A stretch of 37,374 bases of DNA. Source: Aureimonas ureilytica (lineage in GTDB: Bacteria > Pseudomonadota > Alphaproteobacteria > Rhizobiales > Rhizobiaceae). Of the stretch, positions 24,919 to 33,696 are shown piece after piece. Position numbers and translations under genes: made by a program. A model generated the notes under the pieces. It was not told where the DNA came from, searched no databases, and was given only the letters and a program-made list of their open reading frames with translations. Location of the stretch: NCBI RefSeq assembly GCF_001475935.1, contig NZ_LDQA01000055.1, positions 1 through 37,374 of the forward strand. The letters are read 5' to 3'. Positions within the stretch are counted from its first letter, which is position 1, and every line of letters begins with the position of its first letter.

Positions 24919-25905
24919 TCAGCCTGCCGGCAAGCGCTCCCGGTCATGCGGCTGAGTGAGGTCTTGCTCGGGGCCGAGCGGCACGATGCCTGTCGGATTG
25001 ATGGTGCCGTGGCTCTCGTAATAGTGATGCTTGATGTGGTGGAAATCCACCGTCTCGGCGACGCCCGGCCACTGGTAGAGTTCCAGCATGTAATGGAACA
25101 GGTTCGGATAATCCGCGATCCGTTTCCGGTTGCATTTGAAATGCCCGACATAGACCGGGTCGAAGCGGATCAGCGTCGTAAACAAGCGCCAGTCCGCCTC
25201 GGTGATACGAGGGCCGGTCAGGTAGCGCTGTCGGCCGAGCCTCTCTTCCAACTCGTCCAATGCGCCGAAGAGCTGATGAAATGCGTCTTCATAGGCGTCC
25301 TGCGTGGTGGCGAAACCGCATTTGTAGACGCCGTTGTTCACCTTGTCATAGACGAAGCCGTTGACCCCATCGATCTCCGCCTTCAGATCGACCGGGCAGA
25401 CATCGACACTGGCGTCACCGAACGCGTCGAAACTCGAATTGAACATGCGGAGGATTTCGGCCGATTCGTTGTTGACGATCGTGCCCTCCTTCTTGTCCCA
25501 GAGGACCGGCACGGTGACACGACCCGTATAGGTCGGGTCGGCCTTCAGATAGACCTCGTAGAGCCGCCTCGCGCCGTTGACGCTATCGGGGACGGCGCCC
25601 TGCCGCTCGGAAAAGACCCAGCCTTCCTCGGCCATGTGCCAGTCCACGACGGAGAGGGAGATGACGCCCTCCAGCTTCTTCAGCTTGCGCAGGATCAGCG
25701 TGCGATGGGCCCACGGGCAGGCGAGGGAAACGTAAAGGTGATAGCGCCCCGCCTCCGCAGGGACAGCGTCCTGCCCGTCCGGCCCCGGCGCGCCGTCCGG
25801 CGTCACCCAGCGGCGGAAGCTCGTGACCGTGCGTTGAAAACGACCGCCGGTCGACTTCGTGTCGTACCATGTGTCTTGCCATTGGCCATCGACCAGAAGT
25901 CCCAT
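24919..25905 (-). CDS. Glutathionyl-hydroquinone reductase (omega-type GST)
   Basis: The 328-residue protein has the N-terminal extension and thioredoxin-like domain of the YqjG/PcpF family, with catalytic Cys63 in A-C-P-W-A-H-R, the same position as in E. coli YqjG. The second domain is all-helical, with D-P-V-Y-x-x-H-F-K-C-N typical of the family. It reduces glutathionyl-hydroquinones using glutathione. GAGGAG 8 nt upstream supports the ATG at 25905. No quinone-degrading genes are adjacent. Confidence 0.93.
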   Translation of the reverse strand: MGLLVDGQWQDTWYDTKSTGGRFQRTVTSFRRWVTPDGAPGPDGQDAVPAEAGRYHLYVSLACPWAHRTLILRKLKKLEGVISLSVVDWHMAEEGWVFSERQGAVPDSVNGARRLYEVYLKADPTYTGRVTVPVLWDKKEGTIVNNESAEILRMFNSSFDAFGDASVDVCPVDLKAEIDGVNGFVYDKVNNGVYKCGFATTQDAYEDAFHQLFGALDELEERLGRQRYLTGPRITEADWRLFTTLIRFDPVYVGHFKCNRKRIADYPNLFHYMLELYQWPGVAETVDFHHIKHHYYESHGTINPTGIVPLGPEQDLTQPHDRERLPAG

Positions 25906-26023
25906 CGCGCGTCTCCTCTGCCATTCTCATCCTCGCGATGATACGCGAAGCGGACGACGCCTGTTCCGCGAAAGCTTGGGAACACTCCGTCACTCCCGGC
26001 ATTTAATCGCAGCCTTGCGGTAA

Positions 26024-26098
26024 GCATGGATTTTGCCGAACCAAGGTGCTATGAGGCGCGGCCGGTCTGGCGACCGGGAACACCCGAAAGGTCCATGC
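26024..26098 (+). other. Nested inverted repeats, possible structured RNA
   Basis: Three nested complementary pairs share an axis: GCATGGA/TCCATGC (26024-26030, 26092-26098), GGTG/CACC (26045-26048, 26081-26084) and CCGGTC/GACCGG (26062-26067, 26072-26077, loop TGGC). Another GCGGC/GCCGC hairpin follows at 26124-26137. The element lies in the 312-bp gap before the acetyltransferase gene. It does not have tRNA or SRP RNA features. Confidence 0.35.
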
Positions 26099-26142
26099 CT
26101 TGCTGCGACGACGACGAGATGAAGCGGCCAAAGCCGCGATGA
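26026..26142 (+). CDS. Possible 38-residue small protein
   Basis: An ATG-to-TGA frame of 38 codons fills part of the gap before the acetyltransferase gene. The product would be charged, with Cys8, a C-C pair at 26-27 followed by D-D-D-E, and a basic tail K-R-P-K-P-R. An internal ATG at 26095, with AAAGG shortly before it, would give only the last 15 residues. No good ribosome site precedes the first ATG, and both ATGs lie in the arms of the inverted repeat. Unknown; may not be coding. Confidence 0.25.
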   Translation: MDFAEPRCYEARPVWRPGTPERSMPCCDDDEMKRPKPR

Positions 26143-26217
26143 TCGACGCCGCCACCTGACCCCTTGAAAGGTCCGGTTTCGGGCGGCTTGGTTTCCCACG
26201 CCGATCAGGACCTTTCC

Positions 26218-26730
26218 ATGCTGTCCATTCTTCAAGATCTCGACCTCGTTTTCGAGGCGGAACAGTTCGCGCATGCGGACACGATCGAAGCCATCAATGC
26301 CGAAGCCTTCGGGCCCGGCCGGTTCACGCGCGCGGCGGAGCGGGTGCGCGAGGCGAGCGCGCACGATCGCACTCTGTCGCGGGTCGCCATGATCCGGGGC
26401 GAGGTGGTCGGCTCCGTGCGTCTGACGCCGGTGCGGATCGGAGACGCTCCCGTCCTAATGCTCGGACCCTTGGCCGTCCGTCCCGCCTTCAAGAAGCGGG
26501 GCATCGGCCGGATGCTTCTCTCGCTCAGCGCCGAAGCGGCGCGCGAGGCGGGTGAGACAGCTATTTTCCTCGTGGGCGATCGCGCCTACTACACGCCGCT
26601 CGGCTATGTACCGCTTCCGATCGGCTCGGTGATCATGCCGGGGCCGGTGGATCAGGCGCGGATCCTCGGTCTGGAACTCATTCCCGGCGCTCTTCACGGC
26701 GTATCGGGGGCCGTGCTGCCACGCCGCTGA
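26218..26730 (+). CDS. GNAT family N-acetyltransferase (YhbS-like)
   Basis: The 170-residue protein has the GNAT fold, with the acetyl-CoA-binding motif A visible as L-A-V-R-P-A-F-K-K-R-G-I-G (86-97). The later stretch F-L-V-G-D-R-A-Y-Y-T-P-L-G-Y is typical of YhbS-like members. The acceptor is unknown. CAGGA 7 nt before the ATG at 26218 fixes the start; the frame is open 18 codons further but lacks a ribosome site there. It is convergent with the patatin gene, 15 bp apart. Confidence 0.88.
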   Translation: MLSILQDLDLVFEAEQFAHADTIEAINAEAFGPGRFTRAAERVREASAHDRTLSRVAMIRGEVVGSVRLTPVRIGDAPVLMLGPLAVRPAFKKRGIGRMLLSLSAEAAREAGETAIFLVGDRAYYTPLGYVPLPIGSVIMPGPVDQARILGLELIPGALHGVSGAVLPRR

Positions 26731-26745
26731 GGCAGGCAGCGAGGA

Positions 26746-27759
26746 TCACGAGAGAATGCTGAACCCTCCAGCGAGAGTGGAGCGCTGGCCGACATGCTTT
26801 GCATTCTCGGCGAGCCACCGCCCGGCTGCCTCTCGGCCGAGGTCACGCAGCGTCGTGAGTTCCGACCAGCGTGTGTCCAGTTTGCCTGCGCCGCTGCGCC
26901 GTGACATCTCGTCGTCCGCCGCGATCATATGAAGGCGCAGCCCAGCGATACGGCGCAGGACGGGATTCTCCAGATCCTCGCCCTTCACCAGCCTCTGCAT
27001 TTCCGTCAGCATCCGGAGATCGCGGATCAGCGAGGTGTTGAACGTAATTTCCTGCACCCGGTCCATGATGTCACCCGGTGTTTCGGGCGTCCCCGAGCGG
27101 TGAAAGGGCGTGACCTGGACGATCAGAATGTCGGTTGAGCCGTGGTCGTCCGCGAAGAAGGGCGTCAACATCGGGTTGCCGACATAGCCGCCGTCCCAGT
27201 AGGGCCGGCCGTCGATTTCGACGGCACGGAAAATATCTGGCAAGCAGGCAGACGCGAGAAGCGCGTCGGCCGTCAGTTCCCGCCCCGAAAAGACGCGCAC
27301 GTTCCCCGTTTCGACATCGGTGGCCGACACGAAGGTCGGCACGACACGCTCGCTTTGCAGAAGCGGGAAGTCGATGACTGCGTCCACCACCGAGCGCAAC
27401 GCATTGTCGGAGGGCAGGCCGAGCGAATAGGGCGATACGAGCTGCCCGAACAGCTTCATCCGTTCGATCGTCTCATGGACCATGGAGCGACTGAACGGAA
27501 AGAAAGGGAGGCGGTTTTCGGCCGCGCCCAAAGGCGAGCGGCGCGAGACTTCCAGCCACAGCGCCTCCAGCCTGCGCCGCGCGCCCTCCGGCCCTTCGGC
27601 AAGGCCCGTGGCGAGCGCGGCAGCGTTCAACGCGCCGGCGCTAGTGCCGCTGATCGCCGCCGTCGGAAATCGACCGTCTTCCAACAGCCGATCAAGGACG
27701 CCCCACGTGAAGGCGCCATGGGCTCCGCCGCCTTGAAGAGCGAGACAGACTGACGTCAT
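26746..27759 (-). CDS. Patatin-like phospholipase
   Basis: The 337-residue protein carries the patatin Ser-Asp dyad: oxyanion loop G-G-G-A-H-G (10-15), nucleophile Ser40 in G-T-S-A-G, and Asp189 in D-G-G-Y. It is expected to hydrolyse acyl esters of lipids. There is no signal peptide or clear membrane segment, so it is probably cytoplasmic or membrane-peripheral. GGAGG 9 nt upstream supports the ATG at 27759 over one six codons earlier, which would overlap the ribosome site. A perfect palindrome lies 51 bp upstream. Confidence 0.92.
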   Translation of the reverse strand: MTSVCLALQGGGAHGAFTWGVLDRLLEDGRFPTAAISGTSAGALNAAALATGLAEGPEGARRRLEALWLEVSRRSPLGAAENRLPFFPFSRSMVHETIERMKLFGQLVSPYSLGLPSDNALRSVVDAVIDFPLLQSERVVPTFVSATDVETGNVRVFSGRELTADALLASACLPDIFRAVEIDGRPYWDGGYVGNPMLTPFFADDHGSTDILIVQVTPFHRSGTPETPGDIMDRVQEITFNTSLIRDLRMLTEMQRLVKGEDLENPVLRRIAGLRLHMIAADDEMSRRSGAGKLDTRWSELTTLRDLGREAAGRWLAENAKHVGQRSTLAGGFSILS

Positions 27760-27809
27760 GGGGACAAGCCTCCGCATCGATCCACCCTATGTGATCTCGG
27801 CGGTGGCTC

Positions 27810-27823
27810 TTCGCAATTGCGAA
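27810..27823. promoter_or_regulatory. Perfect 14-bp palindrome upstream of the patatin gene
   Basis: TTCGCAATTGCGAA is a perfect palindrome, 51 bp before the patatin start codon and 14 bp after the stop of the preceding gene. It looks like a dimer-binding operator for patatin; the short stem without T-tract makes a terminator unlikely. The regulator is unknown. Confidence 0.45.
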
Positions 27824-27836
27824 ATGAATAAAGGTT

Positions 27837-29912
27837 CTAGCGTCCCTCACGATACCAGGTGGCGGAGAGCGCCAGAAGCAGAACCGCCAGTCCCAGGAAG
27901 CCGGCAAACAGCGGCGTGCGATCGACACCGCGAAGCACCGTCTCGTCCGTGGTGCGAAGGCCGATCCAGTCGCGGCCCGCCGCCTCGGCCCGGCCCGCCA
28001 TGGGCACGATGCGCGGCACGCTGATGCCGCCCGTTTCTCCCGCCAGCCGCCTGACATCGCCGCGCGTCTCGGCCGCGATCGGTTGCAGCTTGGCCGTGGT
28101 CGAGATCGCCTCGCGATATTCGCGCGGGTTCACCGGGCCGATATTGGCGAGCGCGCGCAGGTCGCCATTGGCCACCTGATACAAGCCGAGTTCGTTCGCC
28201 TGAAGGCGACCCTGCCATTCTCCGTTACCACCGTCCGCGAGCGTCACCTGCAAGGCTTGGCCGGTCGGCGTGACTACGGTCGCCGGGCCGGGATCGCCGC
28301 CGATCGTGTGGCGCGTGATCAAGAGGTCGGAGCCGGTGCCCTCGGCGTCCAGCGCCTCTTCCTCCAGCTCCGGCTCCTTCATCAACCAATGCGCGAGGCG
28401 GCGGAACAGCGCGACATGGGGCCCGCCGCCCTCGTAGCCGCGCGACCAGAGCCAGCCTTGATCCGACAGGAGCAGCGCGACGCGACCTTCACCGGCCCGG
28501 TTGAGCACGAGGAGCGGTTTGTTGTCCGGGCCGGTCATCACGACCTCGCCTTTGGTCTCACCGACATCAACGGTGCGAAACCAAGGGCTCCAGTTGGGAG
28601 GCGAGGTTTCCGAGCCCGGCAGGCCGCGCGTCACGGGATGCTTGCGCCCGAGTTCCGAAAGGGTCGGCCGGAAGGCGCGCAGATCGACTTCGCCCGTCGG
28701 GAGGGCCGGCAGGATGGAGGCCAGCGGCGAGTTGGCGACCGAATCCGGTCCGGCATATTCCGGCCCGGAGGCGATCAGCATGGCGCCGCCCTTTTCCACA
28801 TATTGCGCGATATAGTCGTAATAGAGCGTCGGCAGCACGCCGCGCCGCTGGTAGCGGTCGAAGATGATGAGGTCAAAATCCTCGATCTTTTCGACGAACA
28901 GCTCTCGTGTCGGGAAGGCGATCAGCGACAACTCGTTGATAGGCGTTCCGTCCTGTTTTTCCGGTGGGCGCAGGATCGTGAAATGCACGAGATCGACCGC
29001 CGCGTCGGATTTCAGGAGATTGCGCCAGGTGCGCTCGCCCGCGTGCGGCTCGCCCGACACGAGGAGCACGCGCAGGTTCTCGCGAATGCCGTCGATGATC
29101 GCGATGGCGCGATTGTTGACCGGGGTGATTTCCTGCGGATCGCGCGCGGCCGAGAGTTCCACGATGTTCTTGCCGGCGCGCGGCAGGGTGATCTCCACCG
29201 ACGTCAATTCGCCCGGCACTGCGCTTTGGCGCTGCACGAGATCGCCGTTCAGGAAGACCTGCACCTCGACGGGATTGCGCGAGGCGCGCGGCCCTTCCTC
29301 CACGACGCGGTAGCTGAGGGTCTGCGGCTGCGACACAAGCCCGAAGCGCGGCGCGGTGACGATATCGAGCCGGCGGTCGAATTCGTTCGGCCGCCCGGTG
29401 ATGAGCGCATGGAGCGGCGCGTCGAAGCCAAGCGCGCCGGCATTGGGCGGAATGTCGTGGACCTGACCGTCCGTCACCATGATGGCGCCGCCGACACGGC
29501 CCGGCGACACGTCGCTCAAGGCCGAGCGCAGAGCGCCGAACAGCGCCGTCGAGACGTCGCTCGTGCCTTCCGAGCGTGCATCGACCTCCCGCACCTCGAA
29601 TTGTGGGAAGGCCGACAGGCGCTGGCGCAACTCGGCAACAGCCTCGTCCGTCTGCGCCGTGCGTTCGCCGATCGTCTGGCTCTGCGAGCGATCGACCACG
29701 AGCGCGACGACGCTTTTCAAGGGATCGCGCTGTTCGCGCAGAACGACGGGGTTCAGCAGCGCCAGAAGCAAGGCGCCAATAGCGCAAACGCGCAGGACCG
29801 AGCCGCGCAGGCCGGAAAAGACCAGCGCCGCCGCTAGAAACAGCGCGGGAATGCACAGGAGGGCGAGCACCGTCCAGGAGAAAAACGGCGCGAAATCGAT
29901 CGACCAGTTCAT
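27837..29912 (-). CDS. Membrane protein with vWA-like and GATase1-like domains (COG5426 type)
   Basis: The 691-residue protein has two N-terminal membrane helices (about 13-33, 40-56), then a vWA-like domain whose metal site is intact: D-R-S-Q-S at 74-78 (D-x-S-x-S) and T-D-G at 147-149. A class I amidotransferase-like fold follows (about 285-475, without the catalytic Cys motif), then a beta-rich part and a final membrane helix (about 665-685). Most of the chain should be periplasmic. It is the last gene of the moxR cluster, starting 1 bp after the preceding stop. COG5426-like proteins are known companions of MoxR/DUF58 genes, but their function is not established. Confidence 0.85.
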   Translation of the reverse strand: MNWSIDFAPFFSWTVLALLCIPALFLAAALVFSGLRGSVLRVCAIGALLLALLNPVVLREQRDPLKSVVALVVDRSQSQTIGERTAQTDEAVAELRQRLSAFPQFEVREVDARSEGTSDVSTALFGALRSALSDVSPGRVGGAIMVTDGQVHDIPPNAGALGFDAPLHALITGRPNEFDRRLDIVTAPRFGLVSQPQTLSYRVVEEGPRASRNPVEVQVFLNGDLVQRQSAVPGELTSVEITLPRAGKNIVELSAARDPQEITPVNNRAIAIIDGIRENLRVLLVSGEPHAGERTWRNLLKSDAAVDLVHFTILRPPEKQDGTPINELSLIAFPTRELFVEKIEDFDLIIFDRYQRRGVLPTLYYDYIAQYVEKGGAMLIASGPEYAGPDSVANSPLASILPALPTGEVDLRAFRPTLSELGRKHPVTRGLPGSETSPPNWSPWFRTVDVGETKGEVVMTGPDNKPLLVLNRAGEGRVALLLSDQGWLWSRGYEGGGPHVALFRRLAHWLMKEPELEEEALDAEGTGSDLLITRHTIGGDPGPATVVTPTGQALQVTLADGGNGEWQGRLQANELGLYQVANGDLRALANIGPVNPREYREAISTTAKLQPIAAETRGDVRRLAGETGGISVPRIVPMAGRAEAAGRDWIGLRTTDETVLRGVDRTPLFAGFLGLAVLLLALSATWYREGR

Positions 29913-29913
29913 C

Positions 29914-32778
29914 TCACTGCCCCAGCCGTTCGAGAAGCGCGGGCACGTGAACCTGATCGGCCTTGTAGTTGCCGGTCAGCACATACATCACGATATTCAC
30001 CCCGGCCCGGTAGGCATATTCGCGCTGGGCCGGGTCGGCGGAATCGGTCGGGCGCACGAAGAGACCGTTATCGTCGATCGCCCATGCGCTGGCGAAATCA
30101 TTGGACGTGATCATGATCGAAGATACGCCGTCTCCCGCGCTGGCGGGGCGGGCCTGCGCGTCCGCGCTGCGATTCAGCGACTCGACCCAGAGATCGGAGC
30201 CGGTGTGCCTGCCCGGAAAATTGTCGAGGATGTAGAAGGCCTTAGTCAGAACATGGTCGCGCGGGACCGGCTCCAGCGGCGGCACGTCGAGATCGGCCAG
30301 GATGTCGCGCAGCCGGCGCTGACCCGGCGAAACGCTGGTGCCGGAGAGATCGCCCGCCGCATCGCCTTCGACATCGAAGAGCACGGTGCCGCCCTGCTTC
30401 ATATAGGCGTCCACCCGGCTGATCGCGGCCGGGCTGGGCATGGCCGCATCGGCGTGAACAGGCCAGTAAAGGATCGGATAGAACGACAACTCGTCCTTCT
30501 CGAGATCCACCGCCATGGGCTCGCCGGGCTCCAGCGCCGTCTTGGAGGCGATGAACTGCGACAGGCCCGACAGGCCTTGCCGCGACAGCTGGTCGGTCGC
30601 GGCATCGCCGGTCTGGACATAGGCGAGATGCGTCGTCTCGGTCGCGGCGATGGCCTTCTGCGCGTCGACGCCGTCGAGCCCGCGCGTCGCCTCGTCGGCG
30701 GGGCGGGCCTGCGCCTGTGCCGGGTGCGGAGGGTTGGCCAGGAGAAGCGCACCGACCAAAAGCAGCGGCAGCGACGAGGAGGGCCGCTTGAGGCCCGCCA
30801 TGCGGCGGCCAAGCCGCGCGAAACCGCCGTTCAGCCACAGAAGCGCCAAGGCATCGAGCGTGAACAAAGCCAGCGCGCCAGCAAAGAGCCACGGCGTCAG
30901 ATCGGTGGCATCCCCCAGCCCATAGGCGCGTGACACGAGAGGCGTGCCAAGGTCGAGTTCGGGAAGGGGGCGAAGCTCGGCGCCGGGGGCGAACAGGTTC
31001 AAGGCGCGATAGCCCTCCGATGTGCCGTAGAGACCGGGCGGATGGTCGATCGAGGGCGTGGGTTCTTCACCGGGGCGAACCGTCAGCGGGCGCACGTCCG
31101 GCCCCGGCTGCACCAGCCGACCTTCGCCATTCAGAATGCGATAGGGCGGCAGAACCTGCGCCGCGCCTTCGCCGCCCGCCGCGCTCGTCCCGCGCGAAAG
31201 AGTGACGATGCGCCGAAGCATATTCACGAAGGCGCCCGAGATCGGTAGGTTCGACCATGTGGCTTCGGCCGTCGTGTGGACCAGCACGATGCTACCCCCA
31301 CCACGCCGGGCGGCCGTGATGAGCGGCGTTCCATCGGCCAGACTTGCCCAGGTGCGCGCGGGCAGATCGGCCGAGGGCTCAGCCAGGATCTGGCGCGACA
31401 CGGTTACGTCGTCGGGAATGGCGATGCCCGCCAGAGGGCTTTCCGCCGGAATGGGCGCGAGCTTCTGCGGCTCGGACCAGGACAAGGCGCCGCCCAGCTG
31501 CCGTTCGCCGCCTCGCAGGCGCACGGGAACGAGATCGTCCTCGGCCGTCGAGGCAGCGAGACGAGGGCCCGCAAAGCGCAGGAGAATGCCGCCCTTGTCG
31601 ACGAAACCCGTCAGCGCCTCCCGAGCTGCCTGCGGCAACACGCCGATATCGGCGAGCACGATGATCGACGGGTTCTGTTTCACCAACGCCGGAACGGCGG
31701 TCGCAAGGTCGGCGCTCTCGGGCCGGATCAGATCGGCATAGGGCTCCAGCGCGCGCGTGATGTAGTAGAGCGGCGAAAGGAGGGGCTGCGCCAGATCGGC
31801 CGCTTCGCCGGACACGAGCCCGACCTTGCGGCGTTGGAAACTGTCATCTACCAGCCGCACGGAGGCCGCGTCCAGCGCGCCGTCGCGCTCGATCCGCGCA
31901 ATGTCGTTGCGCAGTTCCACCGGCACCTCGAACCGCGCTTCGCCGGCCGTCGAGCCGGCCGCGAAGGCGAGCGGCGCGCGGCCGATCTCGCGTTCCTGCG
32001 CGTCCAGCGCGCGCAGGGTGATCTCCGCCGGCGCGCTGGCTTCGTTCGTCGGCCGAACGCCCGAGACCTTCAGGGCCTCGGTGGCATTGTCGGCGGCCGT
32101 CAGAGCGAAGAGATCGTTGAGAAGTGGGCGATAGACGAGCGATTGAACAGGACCGAGCGCGCGCAGCGCTTGTGTCGCCTCGGCCGTGCCGGCTCCATCG
32201 AGCCCATCTGTCAAGAGCGCGAGGCTGATCCCGCTTTGCCCCGAAAGCACGCCTGCCAGACGCTTGGCAGCGGCCGCGCGATCAACCGAGATTGAACGCG
32301 GCTCGGCGGCTGCCAGCCGCTCCAAGGCTGTCGCCGCTTCCACCGGCGCGGGATCGTTGGCATTGCCGTCGGCCGTCAACACCAGCGAAACCGGCCGACC
32401 GCTTTCGCCCGCTTCCCGGATCAGCGCTTCCGCCGCGCCGCGCCGCGCGGTCCAATCGCGCGCGCTTGCCCAGCCATTGTCGAGAAAGACAACCACTGGG
32501 CCGTTGCCCGTCAGCGCGCTTTCGCGCGGGTTCAGGATCGGGGCGGCGAGCGCCAGAATGACGGCGGCGGCGAGAAGCAGGCGCAGAAGTGTCAGCCACC
32601 AGGGGCTTTTCGAGGGCGTTTCCTCGCGCTTGGCGACGCGCTCCAGAATGCGCAGCGGCGGGAAAGTTTCCGTCTGCGGACGTGGGGGCGTCAGGCGCAG
32701 CAGCCACCAGATCAAGGGCAGCGCCAGAAGCCCGGCCAGAACCACCGGCGCACCGAAGGACAGCGACAGTCCCCCCAT
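29914..32778 (-). CDS. BatA/DUF4159 membrane protein
   Basis: The 954-residue protein begins with an aerotolerance BatA-type N-terminal region with two membrane helices (about 11-28, 61-83). A vWA-like domain follows, but its first metal motif is degenerate: D-N-G-W-A-S at 100-105 instead of D-x-S-x-S, with T-D-G kept at 190-192. A further membrane helix lies at about 627-649, a second hydrophobic segment at about 667-691, and the DUF4159 domain fills about 715-954. The start at 32778 overlaps the DUF58 stop by one base. Related Bat proteins interact with MoxR ATPases in envelope processes; the role here is inference. Confidence 0.88.
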   Translation of the reverse strand: MGGLSLSFGAPVVLAGLLALPLIWWLLRLTPPRPQTETFPPLRILERVAKREETPSKSPWWLTLLRLLLAAAVILALAAPILNPRESALTGNGPVVVFLDNGWASARDWTARRGAAEALIREAGESGRPVSLVLTADGNANDPAPVEAATALERLAAAEPRSISVDRAAAAKRLAGVLSGQSGISLALLTDGLDGAGTAEATQALRALGPVQSLVYRPLLNDLFALTAADNATEALKVSGVRPTNEASAPAEITLRALDAQEREIGRAPLAFAAGSTAGEARFEVPVELRNDIARIERDGALDAASVRLVDDSFQRRKVGLVSGEAADLAQPLLSPLYYITRALEPYADLIRPESADLATAVPALVKQNPSIIVLADIGVLPQAAREALTGFVDKGGILLRFAGPRLAASTAEDDLVPVRLRGGERQLGGALSWSEPQKLAPIPAESPLAGIAIPDDVTVSRQILAEPSADLPARTWASLADGTPLITAARRGGGSIVLVHTTAEATWSNLPISGAFVNMLRRIVTLSRGTSAAGGEGAAQVLPPYRILNGEGRLVQPGPDVRPLTVRPGEEPTPSIDHPPGLYGTSEGYRALNLFAPGAELRPLPELDLGTPLVSRAYGLGDATDLTPWLFAGALALFTLDALALLWLNGGFARLGRRMAGLKRPSSSLPLLLVGALLLANPPHPAQAQARPADEATRGLDGVDAQKAIAATETTHLAYVQTGDAATDQLSRQGLSGLSQFIASKTALEPGEPMAVDLEKDELSFYPILYWPVHADAAMPSPAAISRVDAYMKQGGTVLFDVEGDAAGDLSGTSVSPGQRRLRDILADLDVPPLEPVPRDHVLTKAFYILDNFPGRHTGSDLWVESLNRSADAQARPASAGDGVSSIMITSNDFASAWAIDDNGLFVRPTDSADPAQREYAYRAGVNIVMYVLTGNYKADQVHVPALLERLGQ

Positions 32779-33692
32779 CAGGCGCGTTGCCCAGCGGGCT
32801 GGAACTGGCCGCTCAGGCGGCCATGAAGGGCGAGCAGCGGCTCGGAGGCGAGGCGGTCGGTCAAATGAAAGACGTGGCTCCAGCCGATATGCCGGCAATG
32901 GTCTGCAAGATGCGCCCGGCGGGCGTCGAACAGGGCGCGGTATTCCTCGCGCAGCGTTTCCGCCCGCCCGGCCGTGAGCTTGGCCCCGGTCTCGGGATCG
33001 CGAAACTCCGTGCGACCGCTATAGGGGAAGGCGACTTCGGCCGGATCGGCGATCTGCACGAGATGCCCGCGCACGCCGCGCCGGGAGAGATGGTCGATCC
33101 GCTCGATCAGCGCGTCCATCGGGTCGAGAAAGTCGCTGACGAGAACCAGTTCGCTGAAGCGCTTGAACCGGTCGCCGGAGGGAAAGCCGGAGGCGGGCCG
33201 GCCCGTCGCGAGCGCGCCCGCGATCCGCTCGGCGGCGTTGCGCGCGGAGATCGGGTCGAGCACGTCGGGAAAGCCGATGCGCTCCCCCGAACGCGACAGC
33301 AACTCGGCCAGCGCCAGCACCAGAACCAGCGCGCGGCTTTCCTTCGATACGATCGCGCCTTGCGAGCGGTAGAGCATGGAGAGCGAAGGATCGGCCCAGA
33401 GCCAGACGGTCTGCGCCGCTTCCCATTCGCGGTCGCGAAGATAGACATTGTCGTCGCGCGCCGAGCGCCGCCAGTCGATCCGCGACACGGGCTCGCCATC
33501 CACGAAGGGTCGGAACTGCCAGAAATTCTCGCCCGCGCCGCGCCGTCGCCGCCCGTGCCAGCCGCTTGTCACCGTCGCGACGATGCGCCGCGCCTCGACC
33601 AGGAGGTCCGGCAGGAGAGCGGCGCGCTGGCGCGCCCGCAGGAGCGCTTCGCCGCCGCGCGTCGCCTCGGTGATCTGACCGATCGCGACCAT
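32778..33692 (-). CDS. DUF58 domain protein
   Basis: The 304-residue protein carries the DUF58 core: F-R-P-F-V-D-G-E followed by R-I-D-W-R-R-S-A-R, then a region resembling a vWA fold (about 95-255). There is no membrane helix or signal peptide, so it is cytoplasmic. DUF58 proteins are almost always encoded beside MoxR ATPases, as here, and are thought to be their partners. The gene starts 4 bp after the moxR stop and overlaps the next gene by one base, so the cluster is translated as a unit. Confidence 0.9.
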   Translation of the reverse strand: MVAIGQITEATRGGEALLRARQRAALLPDLLVEARRIVATVTSGWHGRRRRGAGENFWQFRPFVDGEPVSRIDWRRSARDDNVYLRDREWEAAQTVWLWADPSLSMLYRSQGAIVSKESRALVLVLALAELLSRSGERIGFPDVLDPISARNAAERIAGALATGRPASGFPSGDRFKRFSELVLVSDFLDPMDALIERIDHLSRRGVRGHLVQIADPAEVAFPYSGRTEFRDPETGAKLTAGRAETLREEYRALFDARRAHLADHCRHIGWSHVFHLTDRLASEPLLALHGRLSGQFQPAGQRA

Positions 33693-33696
33693 GGTG

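Noticed and set aside
26024-26098. tRNA-like element (75 nt with a 7-bp end stem)
   Set aside because: There is no T-loop TTCRA sequence, anticodon arm or D-arm in the right places. It also lacks the conserved SRP RNA core.
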